64,000 bases of DNA from Paralithodes platypus (GCA_032716605.1 CM064502.1:54201645-54265644); one strand, 5' to 3'. Shown: positions 21,900 to 32,343, counted from the stretch's first letter. The notes: generated by a model not told the origin, from the letters alone. Numbers and translations are program-made.

Positions 21900-24290
21900 A
21901 ATTCACCATAACGACATAAATACATCTTGGAAGTGTATTCGAAGCTCACCGTTTACCTAAAAGCCAGTGCCAAAGACATGCATACCATCGAAAAGAACGG
22001 CGTCCAGGCCATAATAACTAAGACCCAAATGGGTGGAATAAAAGATATTTCAAAACTGCCTGACTTGCTAAAAATTTTGCTAATGATAGATTCTAAAATC
22101 CTCACAAAATGACCAGAAGAAACGGCTCTGAAATCTTTCTGACATTGTAGAGCTACGACGCCAAAAGCCCCAAAAAGTTATTAAGCAAAGCTAAAAAGAA
22201 CCTTAGAGTTACATATTGCGAATCAAAGTAACAACAAACCCGAAAGAATTCTATAGTTATATCAGAAGACAAAAAAAGAGAAAAAAGTAGTTACCTTCAA
22301 CTTGTTGCGACCGTTAGTCGATGTGAAAAATGGAGAACTACACCCAAAGACGAGAGCTTACAAATGAGTAATGCCTCCTCAATACCTTCTTTGCATCAGT
22401 TTTTACAACAGAAGACCTCAGTGATATACGATACCACCATCGCCGATTCAGATTGATAATTCAGGATGTTCTCCAGCGAATATCACCATTACAGAGGAGA
22501 GAAGTATTGAAGTGTTTAGCATAAACTCAAGGTAAATATAAACTGCCTTCGACCTGATACAATCTCGCCTAGAGTTTCTAAAGGAAGCCTAAGGATGAGC
22601 TCTCCAAACCAGCTGACATTACTATTCAATAAATCCTTTGCAGTTTCATGGAACTATGCCTGATCAGTAAGGAAGCTAGCCAACCGTAACACCCGATATT
22701 CAAAAAGGCAGCAAATCCCTAGCCCAGTAACTATCGGTCCAATTTAGCTTAACCTCCAGTTGTATGCTAAAATGCTAGAAACGGCTCATACGATGACATG
22801 ACTCGCTAAATCATCTTACGAGGAGAAAATGAACCATTACTTAAAGCATACTCAACACGGCCCGTTTTTCGTAAAAAACGTTCACGGTGTTTAACAAACC
22901 TCGTAGGACTTCTGCCACGCATATCCTCAAACCGCTATTGCGCCATGAGAGTAAAGCTGTAGATATTGGTATATACCTTGGTTTTTCAATAAGGCCTGTT
23001 GACAACGTTCCCCACAAACGTTTACTGCTAAAACTAAAAAGCGCATGAGACATACAAGGACGGGTGTGTTGAAATGGAATAGAAAATTGCAGCTCAGCGA
23101 CAGAACAGAAAGCAAAAAAAAACAAAAAGGGAGTCAGTCATAAAACGGTAAGGCCCATTCTAATGCATTTTTTTTTTTGGACCAATTGTAAGTTACCGGG
23201 GGAGTACACAGGGATCGGTACTAGGACCAAGTTCTCTTTCTAATTTACATAAACGACATAGAGGAGCGGTGCTCACCTGTACAATCCTTCAAAAATTATG
23301 ACTGACGATACCAAAAATTGCAAATAGCGTACTCTCAAAAGAACAAGTTGGCGAATATTCAAACACAATGCTAGATAAATTGTCATGTTGGGCACAAAAT
23401 TTGGCAAATGATGTTGTCAATGCGGATAAATGACTAAAGTAATACATATCGGATACCTAAAATGGAGGAAAGCAAACTATTCGATGAATGGCACTCTAGC
23501 CCTTAAGAATGTAAACAGAGAAACCGGATCCTCGGGAGTACTAAAACAACTATCGGACGGAACCTAAAACCGAGTCAACAATGATTCAGAAGTTGTTAAG
23601 AAGGGCAAATCAAAATATATTGGCCTTTATAGGCAGGTCATTTGAGCATAAATACCAAAGAAGTTATCCTAACCCTTTACAATTCCTTAGTCAGCCCTCT
23701 TCTGCGACATACTGCCTGCTTCAATCCCTGGGGGCAATTTTTTTTTTGCTGCCCTTATTACCAAAAAGATATAAACAAGCTAGAACGAGTTCAACGTTAG
23801 AGTTACCAAAATGATACCTAGCCTAAAGAACAAACCATACGAATGAGCGTCTTTAGAGAAATTAAAATCTATTTCCTTTAACCCAGCGCAGATTAAGAGG
23901 TGGACTTAATTCAAGTGCACTTCAAAATCATCAAAGGCATCGACAATATGAACTGTAGTAAGTACGTCACTATCGACCAATCTAATTACACGCGGGGAAA
24001 CGGAGATTGCAAAATTATTGGTAAATCTTTAAACTCACACGAATCTAAAAATTTCTTCTTCAATTCGACGTTGTCAACTTGTGGAATGGTGCTTCCCCGA
24101 AAACCGCTTATAGACTGCATTCACCGTTGATTCATTTAAACTCCGCCTAGACAAATATTTCTCGCATCAAACCCGCGACTGATCTGGCCCCGGCCCCCCC
24201 CCCCCCCCCTCGCGGGCCTATATTGTAAATTGAATAACTTCATTTTGTACACTTTCCCTCAGTTTACTTAACCCATCTTGTCCCCTACTA
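21900..24290 (+). pseudogene. CR1-like LINE ORF2 pseudogene, near full length of RT
   Basis: The longest LINE remnant here; riddled with stops and frameshifts, but the motif order is intact. About 22720: NYRSN then a Leu-rich SLTS-like block (usual NYRPISLTS). About 22850: TQHG. About 22970-23030: remnants of D.(S)KAFD.VPHK.L as NKAC...VPHKRLL across frames. About 23200: QGSVLGP (usual GVPQGSVLGP). About 23245: LIYINDIE across frames. About 23300: TDDTK, the catalytic (F)ADD box with both aspartates kept. About 23380-23430: DKLSCWAQN and NADK. About 23770: INKLERVQ. About 23895 onward: LIQVHFKIIKGIDN..CSKY, then a long readable C-terminus. These motifs are typical of CR1-clade LINEs. Endonuclease sequence is not recognisable. 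Poly-C at 24196-24209 interrupts the 3' region. Confidence 0.75.
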
Positions 24291-24298
24291 ACTTCCGT

Positions 24299-24476
24299 AA
24301 TCCTAGCCACGGACAATTAGTTCCAGCGGCCTAGTAATTTCCCTTTCCAATGTTCCATGACCCCACTCTAAACCACTGTTTGAGCACCAATTGATCCTCA
24401 GTGGTTTGGATGGACACCACAAGCAACCTAGAAGGGTCACTAGACCTGTTGTTGCTTGATTTCCTTTGTACTCCTT

Positions 24477-24480
<4 letters not shown>
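24299..24480 (-). pseudogene. Possible RTE-like endonuclease N-terminus, fragment 2
   Basis: The minus strand reads VLKQWFRVGSWNIGKGN, and one frameshift later ITRPLELIVRG. (R/V)VGSWN(V/I)G..TG..LEL(V/I) is the opening of the endonuclease of RTE-type LINEs. The upstream stretch (SSDPSRLLVVSIQTT) is open too. The fragment ends abruptly in CTCCTTTGTACTCC direct repeats and a CT run. It lies just beyond the 3' end of the CR1-like pseudogene in opposite orientation, so it is a separate insertion. Moderate-to-low certainty: the match is short. Confidence 0.4.

Positions 24481-24522
<42 letters not shown>
24481..24522. repeat. (CT)n microsatellite
   Basis: Clean CT run joined to CTCCTTTGTACT repeats. 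Confidence 0.95.
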
Positions 24523-24526
<4 letters not shown>

Positions 24527-24742
24527 CATTTCTTATCTATAACGCCTCTCTACCCTCCCCAACTACCACATCAAAACTTTCTTCGACAGACTCGTTTCGA
24601 ACCCGGGTCAAAAGTTAGGTTATCGGCCAACTATCTCGATCTACCAATTCCAGTCTTCCTATCATTACTAGTATTATAGTCTCCCTCTCGCTCTCTCTCA
24701 CTCTCTCTCTCTCTCTCAAAGTTTGCAGATGACACAAAGATG

Positions 24743-25015
24743 ACACCAAGCGTCTCGCTTGGTGTAGAAGCGGCTCGCTTGGTGTAGAAGCGGCTCGCTT
24801 GGTGTAGTGACTAGCGTCTCGGACTTCCACCCAGAAGGCCCGGGTTCGCGCCCACGCTCTGGCGCAGTAAGATTTTTTACAAGCACTGAGAGTCGTTTAC
24901 CATCCCTCCATGAGACAAAGGGGGGATGGGGTAGTAGTACAGGACCCCAATGGAATACGCCTAATCGGCCTTATTGGAGCTATCCTTAGCTAAGCTTTTT
25001 TTTTATAGCATGCGA
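24743..25015 (+). mobile_element. SINE-2, tRNA-derived, with repeated head
   Basis: A-box-like TGGTGTAGTGACTAGCG and a B box GGTTCGCGCCC about 40 bp later give a tRNA-like head. The body (CACGCTCTGGCGCAGTAAG...) runs to a T-rich end. The first 20 bp of the head are present almost three times in a 20-bp-period tandem (24751-24808). At 24743-24765 the sequence forms a perfect 10-bp hairpin (ACACCAAGCG-TCT-CGCTTGGTGT). Confidence 0.6.
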
Positions 25016-25254
25016 CTAAGCTTTTAAGAAATATTTATTATTATATTATTATTATAACCGAAGGGGGTAGAAGACAGAAAATAAAACATGCCCAATCTGA
25101 TTTAAATAATAATAGATTGAAGCTGGTCAGAAAAAAAACAAATGGCAGATGCCATTCAATGTTGACATAATGCCAGCAGTCTTGCAAATAGGCAATAAAT
25201 AAATAAAATATATGAATACAAGAGGAAAGGCCAGCCACATCAAAACAAGTGACA

Positions 25255-25875
25255 TTAGGTAAAGACCTGGCGGGTCCTTATATCTTGAAAACCTAAAGAC
25301 CTCAGATCAATGTGCGGCCAGCTGCGAACAAGGCCAATCTGGCAAGGCATTGGGACTATATTTAGATAAATTTTACTTACAAAAATTAGCAACATTATCG
25401 TACCGTTATTTAAAGGCCATAGTGAGGCACCATCTTGGAATATGGCACGTACAGGTTTTTGGTCTCCTTATCTGAACAAGGACAGTTTGATGAAACTCGA
25501 GTCGGTAAGGTGACAGGGCCATACGAGCGACAAACTTGATACCGCTCCACTAAGAAATAAATCATAATCATGAAAGCATTTTTTTTCTTTTTAAAAACAT
25601 TAAATTTGTTTTCACTTAAGAAAAGAAGAATGCGAGGTCAATTAATCAAGTGTTTCAAGATATTAAAGGGCTTTGACGTAGATTAACTTTTCAAAATCGA
25701 TAATAGTTCATTAACTCAGGGAAATGCAATGAAATTATAAACCAGGAGGGCAAATCTCGATGTCACAAAGCACTTCTTCACCTACAGTGTGGTCAACGAG
25801 TGGAACAAACTGCCAGAGAAAGTGGTACAATGTAAGAAAATTGACTCATTCAAAATGAGTCTAGACATCCATTTT
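25255..25875 (+). pseudogene. CR1-like LINE ORF2 C-terminal fragment
   Basis: Plus-strand fragments in changing frames. YLKAIVRHHLGIWH and QVFGLLI (usual (L)YKA.VRPHLEYG.QVW.PY). LNKDSLMKLESV overlaps in another frame. KHIKFVFT-like residues precede KRRMRGQLIKCFKILKGFD, then LFKIDNSSLTQGNAMKL, RRANLDVTKHFFTYSVVNEWNKLPEKVVQCKKIDSFKMSLDIHFE. The last 60 codons (25700-25870) are open and match the conserved C-terminus of CR1-type ORF2 closely. No catalytic region is present. Confidence 0.75.
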
Positions 25876-26144
25876 GAGGAGGTTGGAATAATATAGCTTA
25901 ACAAATATATACCGTATACTGTATATACATAAATACAAAAAGTTAAGCATCAGTAGTATATAATATTTCTCAACTTCGTTCTTTACTATGAATTTTCCAG
26001 TAGACATTTTTCTCATTCTGCTGGGGGACTTGTTTCCCCAACTAAATTTCATGTCGACCAATGATCGGAGGGAGTGGTGGGTGGAGAAAGAGCCTTCTAC
26101 TTTGCTATCCTTGCCTTCCACTTTGTAGCATATTCTATTTTAGC
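25876..26144. other. No recognised gene
   Basis: A/T-rich sequence between a LINE fragment and repeat L. Nothing recognised. Confidence 0.4.
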
Positions 26145-26205
26145 ATTAAGTCCGGACTGCCTAGTAGGGACCGCAAGGTCTGTGCAGTCTGTATATCTAT
26201 GTAAC
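26145..26205 (-). repeat. Repeat L fragment
   Basis: TTAAGTCCGGACTGCCTAGTAGGGACCGC... through TCTGTATATCTATGTAAC, then CTCACTCACTCTCTC. It is the reverse complement of the 6505-6557 copy and the clearest view of the L consensus. Confidence 0.6.
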
Positions 26206-26400
26206 TCACTCACTCTCTCATGTACCAAGACCAAACAAACCAGCTTTATTAATTTGCCTCTCCTCACTATACGCCTATTTACTCAGAGCTGGCCTATGGG
26301 TATAAGTCTACATGTTTCGAGGGAAGGGGAGCCCCTCTTAACCTTTTAACTACACCATTTAACTGTCTAAGGCTACATGTGTCTATAGTGGGTTTCTAAG

Positions 26401-26438
<38 letters not shown>

Positions 26439-27030
26439 ACTCACACTCTCTCTTTCTCTCACCCACACACACACACCTACCCCCAACTTCTCTAACCTAC
26501 GTCCCTAACCACTCACCCTTCCTGGCTGCCTCACTCACTCACCCACACTTACTCACTCGCTTAGCCTCCACTCTCTCCCTCTCCTATACATTCGCTTACA
26601 TCCTCTTTCAATCACCCACCTCCACTCTCCCTTACTCACCGACTCATATACTGTACTCTCACCCACTCACTGAATTTCCACTGAATTCCCACATCCTCAC
26701 TGATATGCCCATATTGCCTATACTTACTGAAGGACTAGTACCCAACCTCCACACCACAATATTATGAAGCTGAAATGACTCACTAACTCATCAGCACTCA
26801 TTCAATTCACTCACTCACCAATACTCACTCACTCACTCACCAATACTCACTAATTCACTCACCAATACTCACAAAATTCAATTACCTATACTAACGCAAT
26901 TCACTCACCATTACTCACTAAATTAACTCACCAATACTCACTCAATTCACTCACTTACTCATCAATACTCATCCAACTCACCAATACTCACTCAATTCAC
27001 TCACTCACCAATTACTCATTCACTCACTTC
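26401..27030. repeat. CA, CTCA and CAATACTCA repeats
   Basis: (AC)n at 26401-26428, then a long degenerate tract based on ACTCACTCA and CCAATACTCACTCAATTC. No gene signal. Confidence 0.85.
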
Positions 27031-27200
27031 CCCCCATTGCCCCCCATCAGAGAGCGACCGACGACAGTCAGTAAATTGACTACAAATCCCAGCCGATCCT
27101 GCCCCAATTACAAGGGGACCCTGAAGAGCACACAATTTAACGGTGGAGGCACCTGGAAAACACTGTGATCACTCTCGGCTCTCCATCCTCTCATTCTCGG

Positions 27201-27207
<7 letters not shown>

Positions 27208-27232
<25 letters not shown>

Positions 27233-27233
27233 C
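27208..27233. repeat. (AC)n microsatellite
   Basis: Short clean AC run. Confidence 0.9.
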
Positions 27234-27797
27234 TAAAGATTTTTTTCGTGTATCCTGAAGGAGAGAATTTTATCGTGGTCGCTCCCTAGCCAGGTTGCTC
27301 AACTATCAGCTTGTGTAAGCCTACACGTACTTCTCACCAGTGCATTTGCTTATGTATGTACTATGGTGAGAACCCAGGCACCTCACGGTCGCAAAAGGCC
27401 GCACGTGACCTAATAGCTAAGGCAGAATAAACATTGTACTGTACCTAGGTTAAGACAATAAAACTCTGTAGATCTTCAGCCTTACCCTGCAAGTGAACAA
27501 TACACCGACAACCAACACACAGACACACACACACACAAAACACACATTGTCTCCCTTTCGGGGACACAAAACAACAAAAACAACATGAATACTAATGTAC
27601 ACTCTTCTTTTTTTTTTTTTTTACTGCGTTCATAATTAGCTTCAAGAATATGATGCGGATGATATACTACAAATGGTTTGAATTGAAAGACAATCAATAT
27701 AATCAACGTTAACAAACAAACGGCAATTATATATAAACAAAAGAAAAACACACGAATTGACTCCCTAAGAATACAACACACATAATGAAAAGGTCAC
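27234..27797. other. No recognised gene; short A/C and T runs
   Basis: Contains CA at 27518-27536 and a T run at 27608-27622. A minus-strand frame of 99 codons starts here but ends in CA-derived Cys/Val residues, and I recognise nothing in it. Confidence 0.4.
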
Positions 27798-28006
27798 TAT
27801 AATCCGTTCATTCTAGGTTGAGCAGAAATCTAACCTCTGTAACTCAAAAAAGGCTAGAGCAAATGAGCTGTAAATTTATACACATATTCCCTGGCCAAGT
27901 CTTCCTAATTGGTATAAATATTAGCTCGATTACTCTAGTCCTTTATTAGTTATGAGAGGTTAAGGGTTACGATTACTGCCCAACCTAGAATGAACGGACT
28001 ACAGTA
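27798..28006. mobile_element. Palindromic element I, best copy
   Basis: Left end TCCGTTCATTCTAGGTTG is the exact inverse of the right end CAACCTAGAATGAACGGA. Inner arms ACCTCTGTAACTC...CTAGAGC also pair (GCTCGATTACTCTAG...TATGAGAGGTTA). About 205 bp, no coding capacity. The target duplication is unclear (ATAAT/ACTACAG), so the superfamily is not assigned. Confidence 0.7.
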
Positions 28007-28059
28007 GTATTAATAGGTCACCAGGGTAATGACCATAATAATAACAAAACAACAACAAC

Positions 28060-28258
28060 CATAATAATAATAATAATAATAATAATGATAACTAATTACA
28101 TAAAATAATACAATAGAACACTAGCAACTGCGTAAAACCAAAATCATAGCAACAACAGCAGCAACAACAACAACAACCAGAGCATGGGAGCTTCCAATGT
28201 TCCCCGCTAGATGCCACCACCCCACAGGCCCGCGAGTAAACAAACGACAACAACGACG

Positions 28259-28298
<40 letters not shown>

Positions 28299-28368
28299 CC
28301 AGAGCATGGGAGCTTCCAATGTTCCCCGCTAGATGCCACCACCCCACAGGCCCGCGAGTAAACAAACG

Positions 28369-28405
<37 letters not shown>

Positions 28406-28687
28406 CCAGAGCATGGGAGCTTCCAATGTTCCCCGCTAGATGCCACCACCCCACAGGCCCGCGAGTAAACAAACGACAACAACGACAACAACAACAACAA
28501 CAACCAGAGCATGGGAGCTTCCAATGTTCCCCGCTAGATGCCACCACCCCACAGGCCCGCGAGTAAACAAACGACAACAACAACAACAACAACAACAGCA
28601 ACAACAACAACAACAACCAGAGCATGGGAGCTTCCAATGTTCCCCGCTAGATGCCACCACCCCACAGGCCCGCGAGTAAACAAACGA
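28060..28687. repeat. Composite array: (CAA)n plus 70-bp module
   Basis: Five copies of a ~70-bp module (CCAGAGCATGGGAGCTTCCA ... CCGCGAGTAAACAAACGA), starting near 28177, 28298, 28406, 28503 and 28617. Each is separated by a CAA run of different length. The modules look identical; only the CAA tracts vary (period ~97-121 bp). The array ends at the assembly gap, so its copy number is unknown. Confidence 0.95.
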
Positions 28688-28787
28688 NNNNNNNNNNNNN
28701 NNNNNNNNNNNNNNNNNNNNNNNNNNNNNNNNNNNNNNNNNNNNNNNNNNNNNNNNNNNNNNNNNNNNNNNNNNNNNNNNNNNNNNN
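28688..28787. other. Assembly gap (100 N)
   Basis: Exactly 100 N, the conventional size for a gap of unknown length. It interrupts the composite array on the left and a MITE on the right. Confidence 0.99.
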
Positions 28788-28923
28788 AACGGCACGAAAA
28801 GTCTTAAAATTGACAACGAAATGGGACGAAAGATGTTAAAATCGACAGACTAATAGGCCGAACGTCTTAAAATCTCAAAACTAAAGGGGCTTTACATGAG
28901 GGAGAAAAGAGTTACCGTATTAA
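28788..28923 (-). mobile_element. TTAA-A/C MITE, partial, cut by gap
   Basis: Begins in GGCACGAAAAGTCTTAAAATT after the gap and ends CATGAGGGAGAAAAGAGTTACCGTATTAA. It is the reverse-orientation left end of an A/C element, with a degraded terminus sharing its TTAA with the next element. Confidence 0.7.
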
Positions 28924-29261
28924 GGGGAGATTTCCACTTGAGGGATTTTTTTTTTGGACTCCTTTCTCCCTCATGTTTAGCCCCATTGCTTTTCTAATTT
29001 TAAGACGTTCGCCCCATTATTTTGACGATTTAAAGAACTTTCGACCCATTTCTGTCAATTTGTAAGACCTTTCGTGCCATTTAGGTGTTCGATTTTATCC
29101 CTGGCGAGCGATCGCGAGCCTGTAATATAAGAGGAACCGGCCTTTCAGCCGGGCCCATTTTTCTACCGAAAAGTTTACAAATTTATCTTGAAAGAGGGTC
29201 AAGGGGGTGAAATTTTAAGATTGCTGGAGGAGTAGGAAACAAACTAAAAACCTCCCCTTAA
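28920..29261 (+). mobile_element. TTAA-A MITE
   Basis: TTAAGGGGAGATTTCCACTTGAGG to AAAAACCTCCCCTTAA. The core has GGCGAGCGATCGCGAGCC. Its GC hairpin (CCGGC-CTTTCA-GCCGG) looks intermediate between the two subfamily stems. Confidence 0.88.
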
Positions 29262-29337
29262 ATACTCGCACTAGTAAGATGGCAGTAACTTATCCTAACC
29301 TAACCTGCTTTATAACCTTACCTGACCTCCCCTGAAC

Positions 29338-29685
29338 TTAAGGGGAGATATCGACTTGAGGGATTTTTTTTCTGGACCCCTTTCTCCCTCATGTTTAGCC
29401 CCATTGCTTTTGAGATTTTAAGACAGTCGCCCCATTAGTTTGGCGATTTAAGATCTTTCTCCCCATTTCCGTCAATTTTAAGACGGCTTCGTCGTGCAAT
29501 TTTAGGTGTCGATTTTATCCTGGCGAAGCGATAGCGAGCCTGTAATTAATGTAGAGGGAAAACGGTCTTTCAGCCGGGAAATTTTTCTACCGAAAAATGT
29601 ACAAATTTATCTTGAAAGGGGCTCAAGGGGGTGTAATCTTAAGCTTGATGGATATCTAGAGACCAAACTAAAAACCTCCCCTTAA
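29338..29685 (+). mobile_element. TTAA-A MITE
   Basis: TTAAGGGGAGATATCGACTTGAGG to AAAAACCTCCCCTTAA, with several small insertions in the core. The GAT(A)TCTAG subfamily mark is present near the right end. Confidence 0.87.
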
Positions 29686-30151
29686 CTTCACCAATACCAT
29701 CCACACAGCCGCTGCTTGTTGCCACGTGTTGCACAAAATCCCATACCTACGTTGTGTCTATAGGTTTATTGCATAATTAGAGTCTACTGAAATTTGGGTG
29801 CGTTGGACATACACGTTCGCTGTATCGTCTCTTTTAACAGTTGTATCGGGAACATTTTTTATGGACGAGACAAAAGGCATTTTTTTTTTTTGTTTTTTTT
29901 TTTTTTTCTATGTGATTGAGGGAGGCAAAAGGCAAAAAGGTTGCCTGTAACGAGTGTCTCCCCCAAAGCGAAAAGAGTGACCGAGCCAAATTCAGGAAAC
30001 GTTGGACTCAAAATGCCTGGACACACTAAGTTTAAAGCAGTCTTAAGTCATAGGATGAAGGAAAGATTGATTGAGGGAGAGAGTTCCAGAGTTCACTGGT
30101 TGAGTAGAAGAAAGACTGAAGGAAATACTAAGCTAACCTAAGCTATCCATG
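29686..30151. other. No recognised gene; possible old repeat
   Basis: Contains T runs at 29880-29907. The following stretch (GTGTCTCCCCCAAAGCGAAAAGAG..., GAGAGAGTTCCAGAGTT) has the feel of an old interspersed repeat, but no second copy is in the window. Confidence 0.4.
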
Positions 30152-30366
30152 TACAGTCGCGCTAATAAGTCATGTCCCAGCTGTCATTACGTTTGGCTCT
30201 CTGTGTGCTGTATTTATGTTTGTCAGATGTTGAAAAGTGTGGGTAAGTGTAGGAAAATGTTGGTATATCTCACTCAAAAAGAAGAAATCATGTGTAAATA
30301 TTGCTGATACCAATTATTGATCAAAACATAATTGGTGCCGCGACATGACTTATTAGCGCGACTGTA
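30152..30366 (+). mobile_element. F element, TA-bounded TIR MITE
   Basis: TA then CAGTCGCGCTAATAAGTCAT at the left; the exact inverse ATGACTTATTAGCGCGACTG then TA at the right. CAGT termini flanked by TA fit Tc1/mariner elements. About 215 bp with no coding capacity; it contains GTCATTACGTTTGGCT and TTGATCAA-like centre marks. Confidence 0.85.
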
Positions 30367-30395
30367 CCTCACCTCACCTCACGACACGAAGGTAA

Positions 30396-30967
30396 TTGAC
30401 CACATGCGAGTTTCAGGCTATAAGGAAGTTGGAGTTGTTTACATTGATATTTAGCAGAATGACCAGCTAAAATGCGGTTGTAGTACATTTATAAATACAT
30501 ACAACTAAATTCAACATACGTTTTATCCATGAGACATCTACTGTATTATTGTATTTCTGTTTAATTTAGTTTAATTTAGTATTTAGTTTGTTCCCTACTT
30601 TTTCATCAAGCTTAAAATTACACCCCCTAGACCCCCTTTCAAGATAAATGTGTACATTTTTCGGTAGAAAAATGTCCCGGCCGGAGGCCGGTTGCTCTTA
30701 AATTACAGGCTCGCTATCGCTCGCCAGGAAAAAATCTACACCTTAACGGCACGAAAGGTCTTAAAATTGACAGAAATGGGGCAAAATGTCTTAAAATACA
30801 CAAACTACTAGGGCGAAGGTCTTAAAATCTCAAAAGCAATGGGGCTAAACATGAGGGAGAAAGGGGTCCAGAAAAAAAATCCCTCAAGTGGAAATCTCCC
30901 CTTAATACCGGATGTTTACGGCACCAACTTCCTTATATTATGGCCAGGAACTCGCAAGTGGTCAATT
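30396..30967. mobile_element. J foldback element with a nested TTAA-A
   Basis: Left arm TTGACCACATGCGAGTTTC...AGGAAGTTGGAG; right arm CCAACTTCCTTATA...ACTCGCAAGTGGTCAA. The two halves are separated by a reverse TTAA-A element (30561-30905) at a TTAA. The uninterrupted J at 59369-59595 has ATATTAAACAGAAATAC at this spot, confirming the empty site. Confidence 0.75.
30561..30905 (-). mobile_element. TTAA-A MITE nested in J
   Basis: The right end GGAAATCTCCCCTTAA is intact. The left end is altered (TTAATTTAGTTTAATTTAG before TTTGTTCCC). The core hairpin CCGGCC-GGA-GGCCGG has a different loop from most copies. Confidence 0.8.
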
Positions 30968-31097
30968 CCCGCGCGGCCCCTTGTTGGCAACCCCTCCCTG
31001 TGCCTTTGTGGCTGGTCCAAATGTACAGTTGACCACGTAAGTTTTTGTTCCTCACCGTGATCTTTTATGCTTGAAAATATATTGCGGCATGATTGAA

Positions 31098-31482
31098 TTA
31101 AGGGGGGTGACCTGTTTTGTGCTGTCCTTTTCTATCTTTCTCTGGCTTGTATCCATTTGGCCCCATTCAGCCTACTGTTTTAAGACGTTTATCCCCATCC
31201 AGGTGTCAATTTTTTACTGGTGAGCGGTAGCGAGCCAGCATATTTTTTATTTTTGTTTGACAGCAGGCTAATTTGTACATTTTTCGATAGAAAAATGTCT
31301 CCGGCGAAGCCGGATTTCTTCATATAAATGCTGGCTCGCTATCGCTCGCCAGGAAGAAATCGACACCTACTGTAGATGGGGATAAACGTCTTAAAATAGT
31401 TGGCTGAATGGGGCCGAATGGATACAAGCCAGAGAAAGAGAGAAAAGGACAGAAATAACAAAAAGCAGGTCACCCCCCTTAA
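31098..31482 (-). mobile_element. TTAA-B foldback MITE
   Basis: TTAAGGGGGGTGACCTG and CAGGTCACCCCCCTTAA form the ends. Long arms follow: GGCTTGTATCCATTTGGCCC on the left is the inverse of GGGGCCGAATGGATACAAGCC on the right. The two GGCGAGCG-type blocks pair as well. The shared core (ACATTTTTCGATAGAAAAATGT split stem; TCCGGC-GAA-GCCGGA) lies off centre. Confidence 0.88.
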
Positions 31483-31497
31483 GAGTGAAGTTTCTTG

Positions 31498-31698
31498 TAC
31501 AGTCGGCCTAATAAGTCATGTCTCGGCACCAAGTATGTGTTGATCAATAATTGGTATCAGCAATATCTAAGCTTCATTTCTTCATATCGAGTGAAATATA
31601 CAAACATGTTCCTACACTTACCCACCCTATTCAACATCTGACAGACATTAATACCACACAGAGCAAGCCAAACGTAATGACTTATTAGCGCGACTGTA
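31498..31698 (-). mobile_element. F element, reverse copy
   Basis: TACAGTCGGCCTAATAAGTCATG at the left and TAATGACTTATTAGCGCGACTGTA at the right. It shares its final TA with a second, truncated F copy in the opposite direction. Confidence 0.8.
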
Positions 31699-31853
31699 CA
31701 GTAGTGGTACAAAGTCATGGCTCAGCTGTCATTACGTTTGGCTTGCTCTGTGCTGTATTAATGTCTGTCAGATGTTGAATAGGGTTTGTAAAGATAGGAA
31801 CATGTTTGTATATAGCTCACTCGAAAGTCGAAACGATGAATTAATGCTAAGAT
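31697..31853 (+). mobile_element. F element, truncated
   Basis: Degraded left TIR (TACAGTAGTGGTACAAAGTCATG), then the normal F interior to ATGAATTAATGCTAAG. The right part is missing. Confidence 0.7.
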
Positions 31854-31858
31854 CGTTT

Positions 31859-32343
31859 ACGGGGTCTAGGGGGTGTTTTTTAGGGGGTCTAGGGGGTGTT
31901 TTTTAGGGGGGTCTAGAGGTGTTTTTAGGGGGTCTAGGGTTTTTTTTTTAGGGGTCTAGGGTTGTTTTTTAGGGGGTCTAGTGGGTGTTTTTAGGGGGTC
32001 TGGGGGTGTTTTTTGGGGGGTCTAGGGGGTGTTTTTTCGGGGGTCTAGGGGTATTTTTTAGGGGTCTAGGGTTTTTTTTTTAGGGGTCTAGGGGTGTTTT
32101 TTAGGGGGTCTAGGGGGTGTTTTTTAGGGGGTCTAGGGGTGTTTTTTAGGGGGTCTAGGGGTGTTTTTTTAGGGGTCTAGGGGGTGTTTTAGGGGGTCTA
32201 GGGGGTGTTTTTTAGGGGGTCTAGGGTTGTTTTTTAGGGGGTCTAGGGGGTGTTTTTCTAAGTTTGATGGAGGTCTAGGCAGGAAACTAGAAAAATAATA
32301 TATGAACTAAAAATCGACCAAAAAGTGTACCATTCCCCCTTAA
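31859..32343 (+). mobile_element. TTAA-C 3' end with internal tandem amplification
   Basis: 31859-32268 is about 18 imperfect copies of AGGGGGTCTAGGGGGTGTTTTTT (22-23 bp). The array flows without a break into CTAAGTTTGATGGAGGTCTAGG and the normal TTAA-C tail, ending before TTAA. In unamplified C copies GGGTCTAGGGGGTGTTTTT occurs once at this position. The left part of the element is absent. Confidence 0.8.

Noticed and set aside
28060..28687. Conserved repeats with variable spacers resembling a CRISPR array
   Set aside because: The spacers are all (CAA)n and the repeat is ~70 bp; the context is eukaryotic. It is a composite minisatellite.
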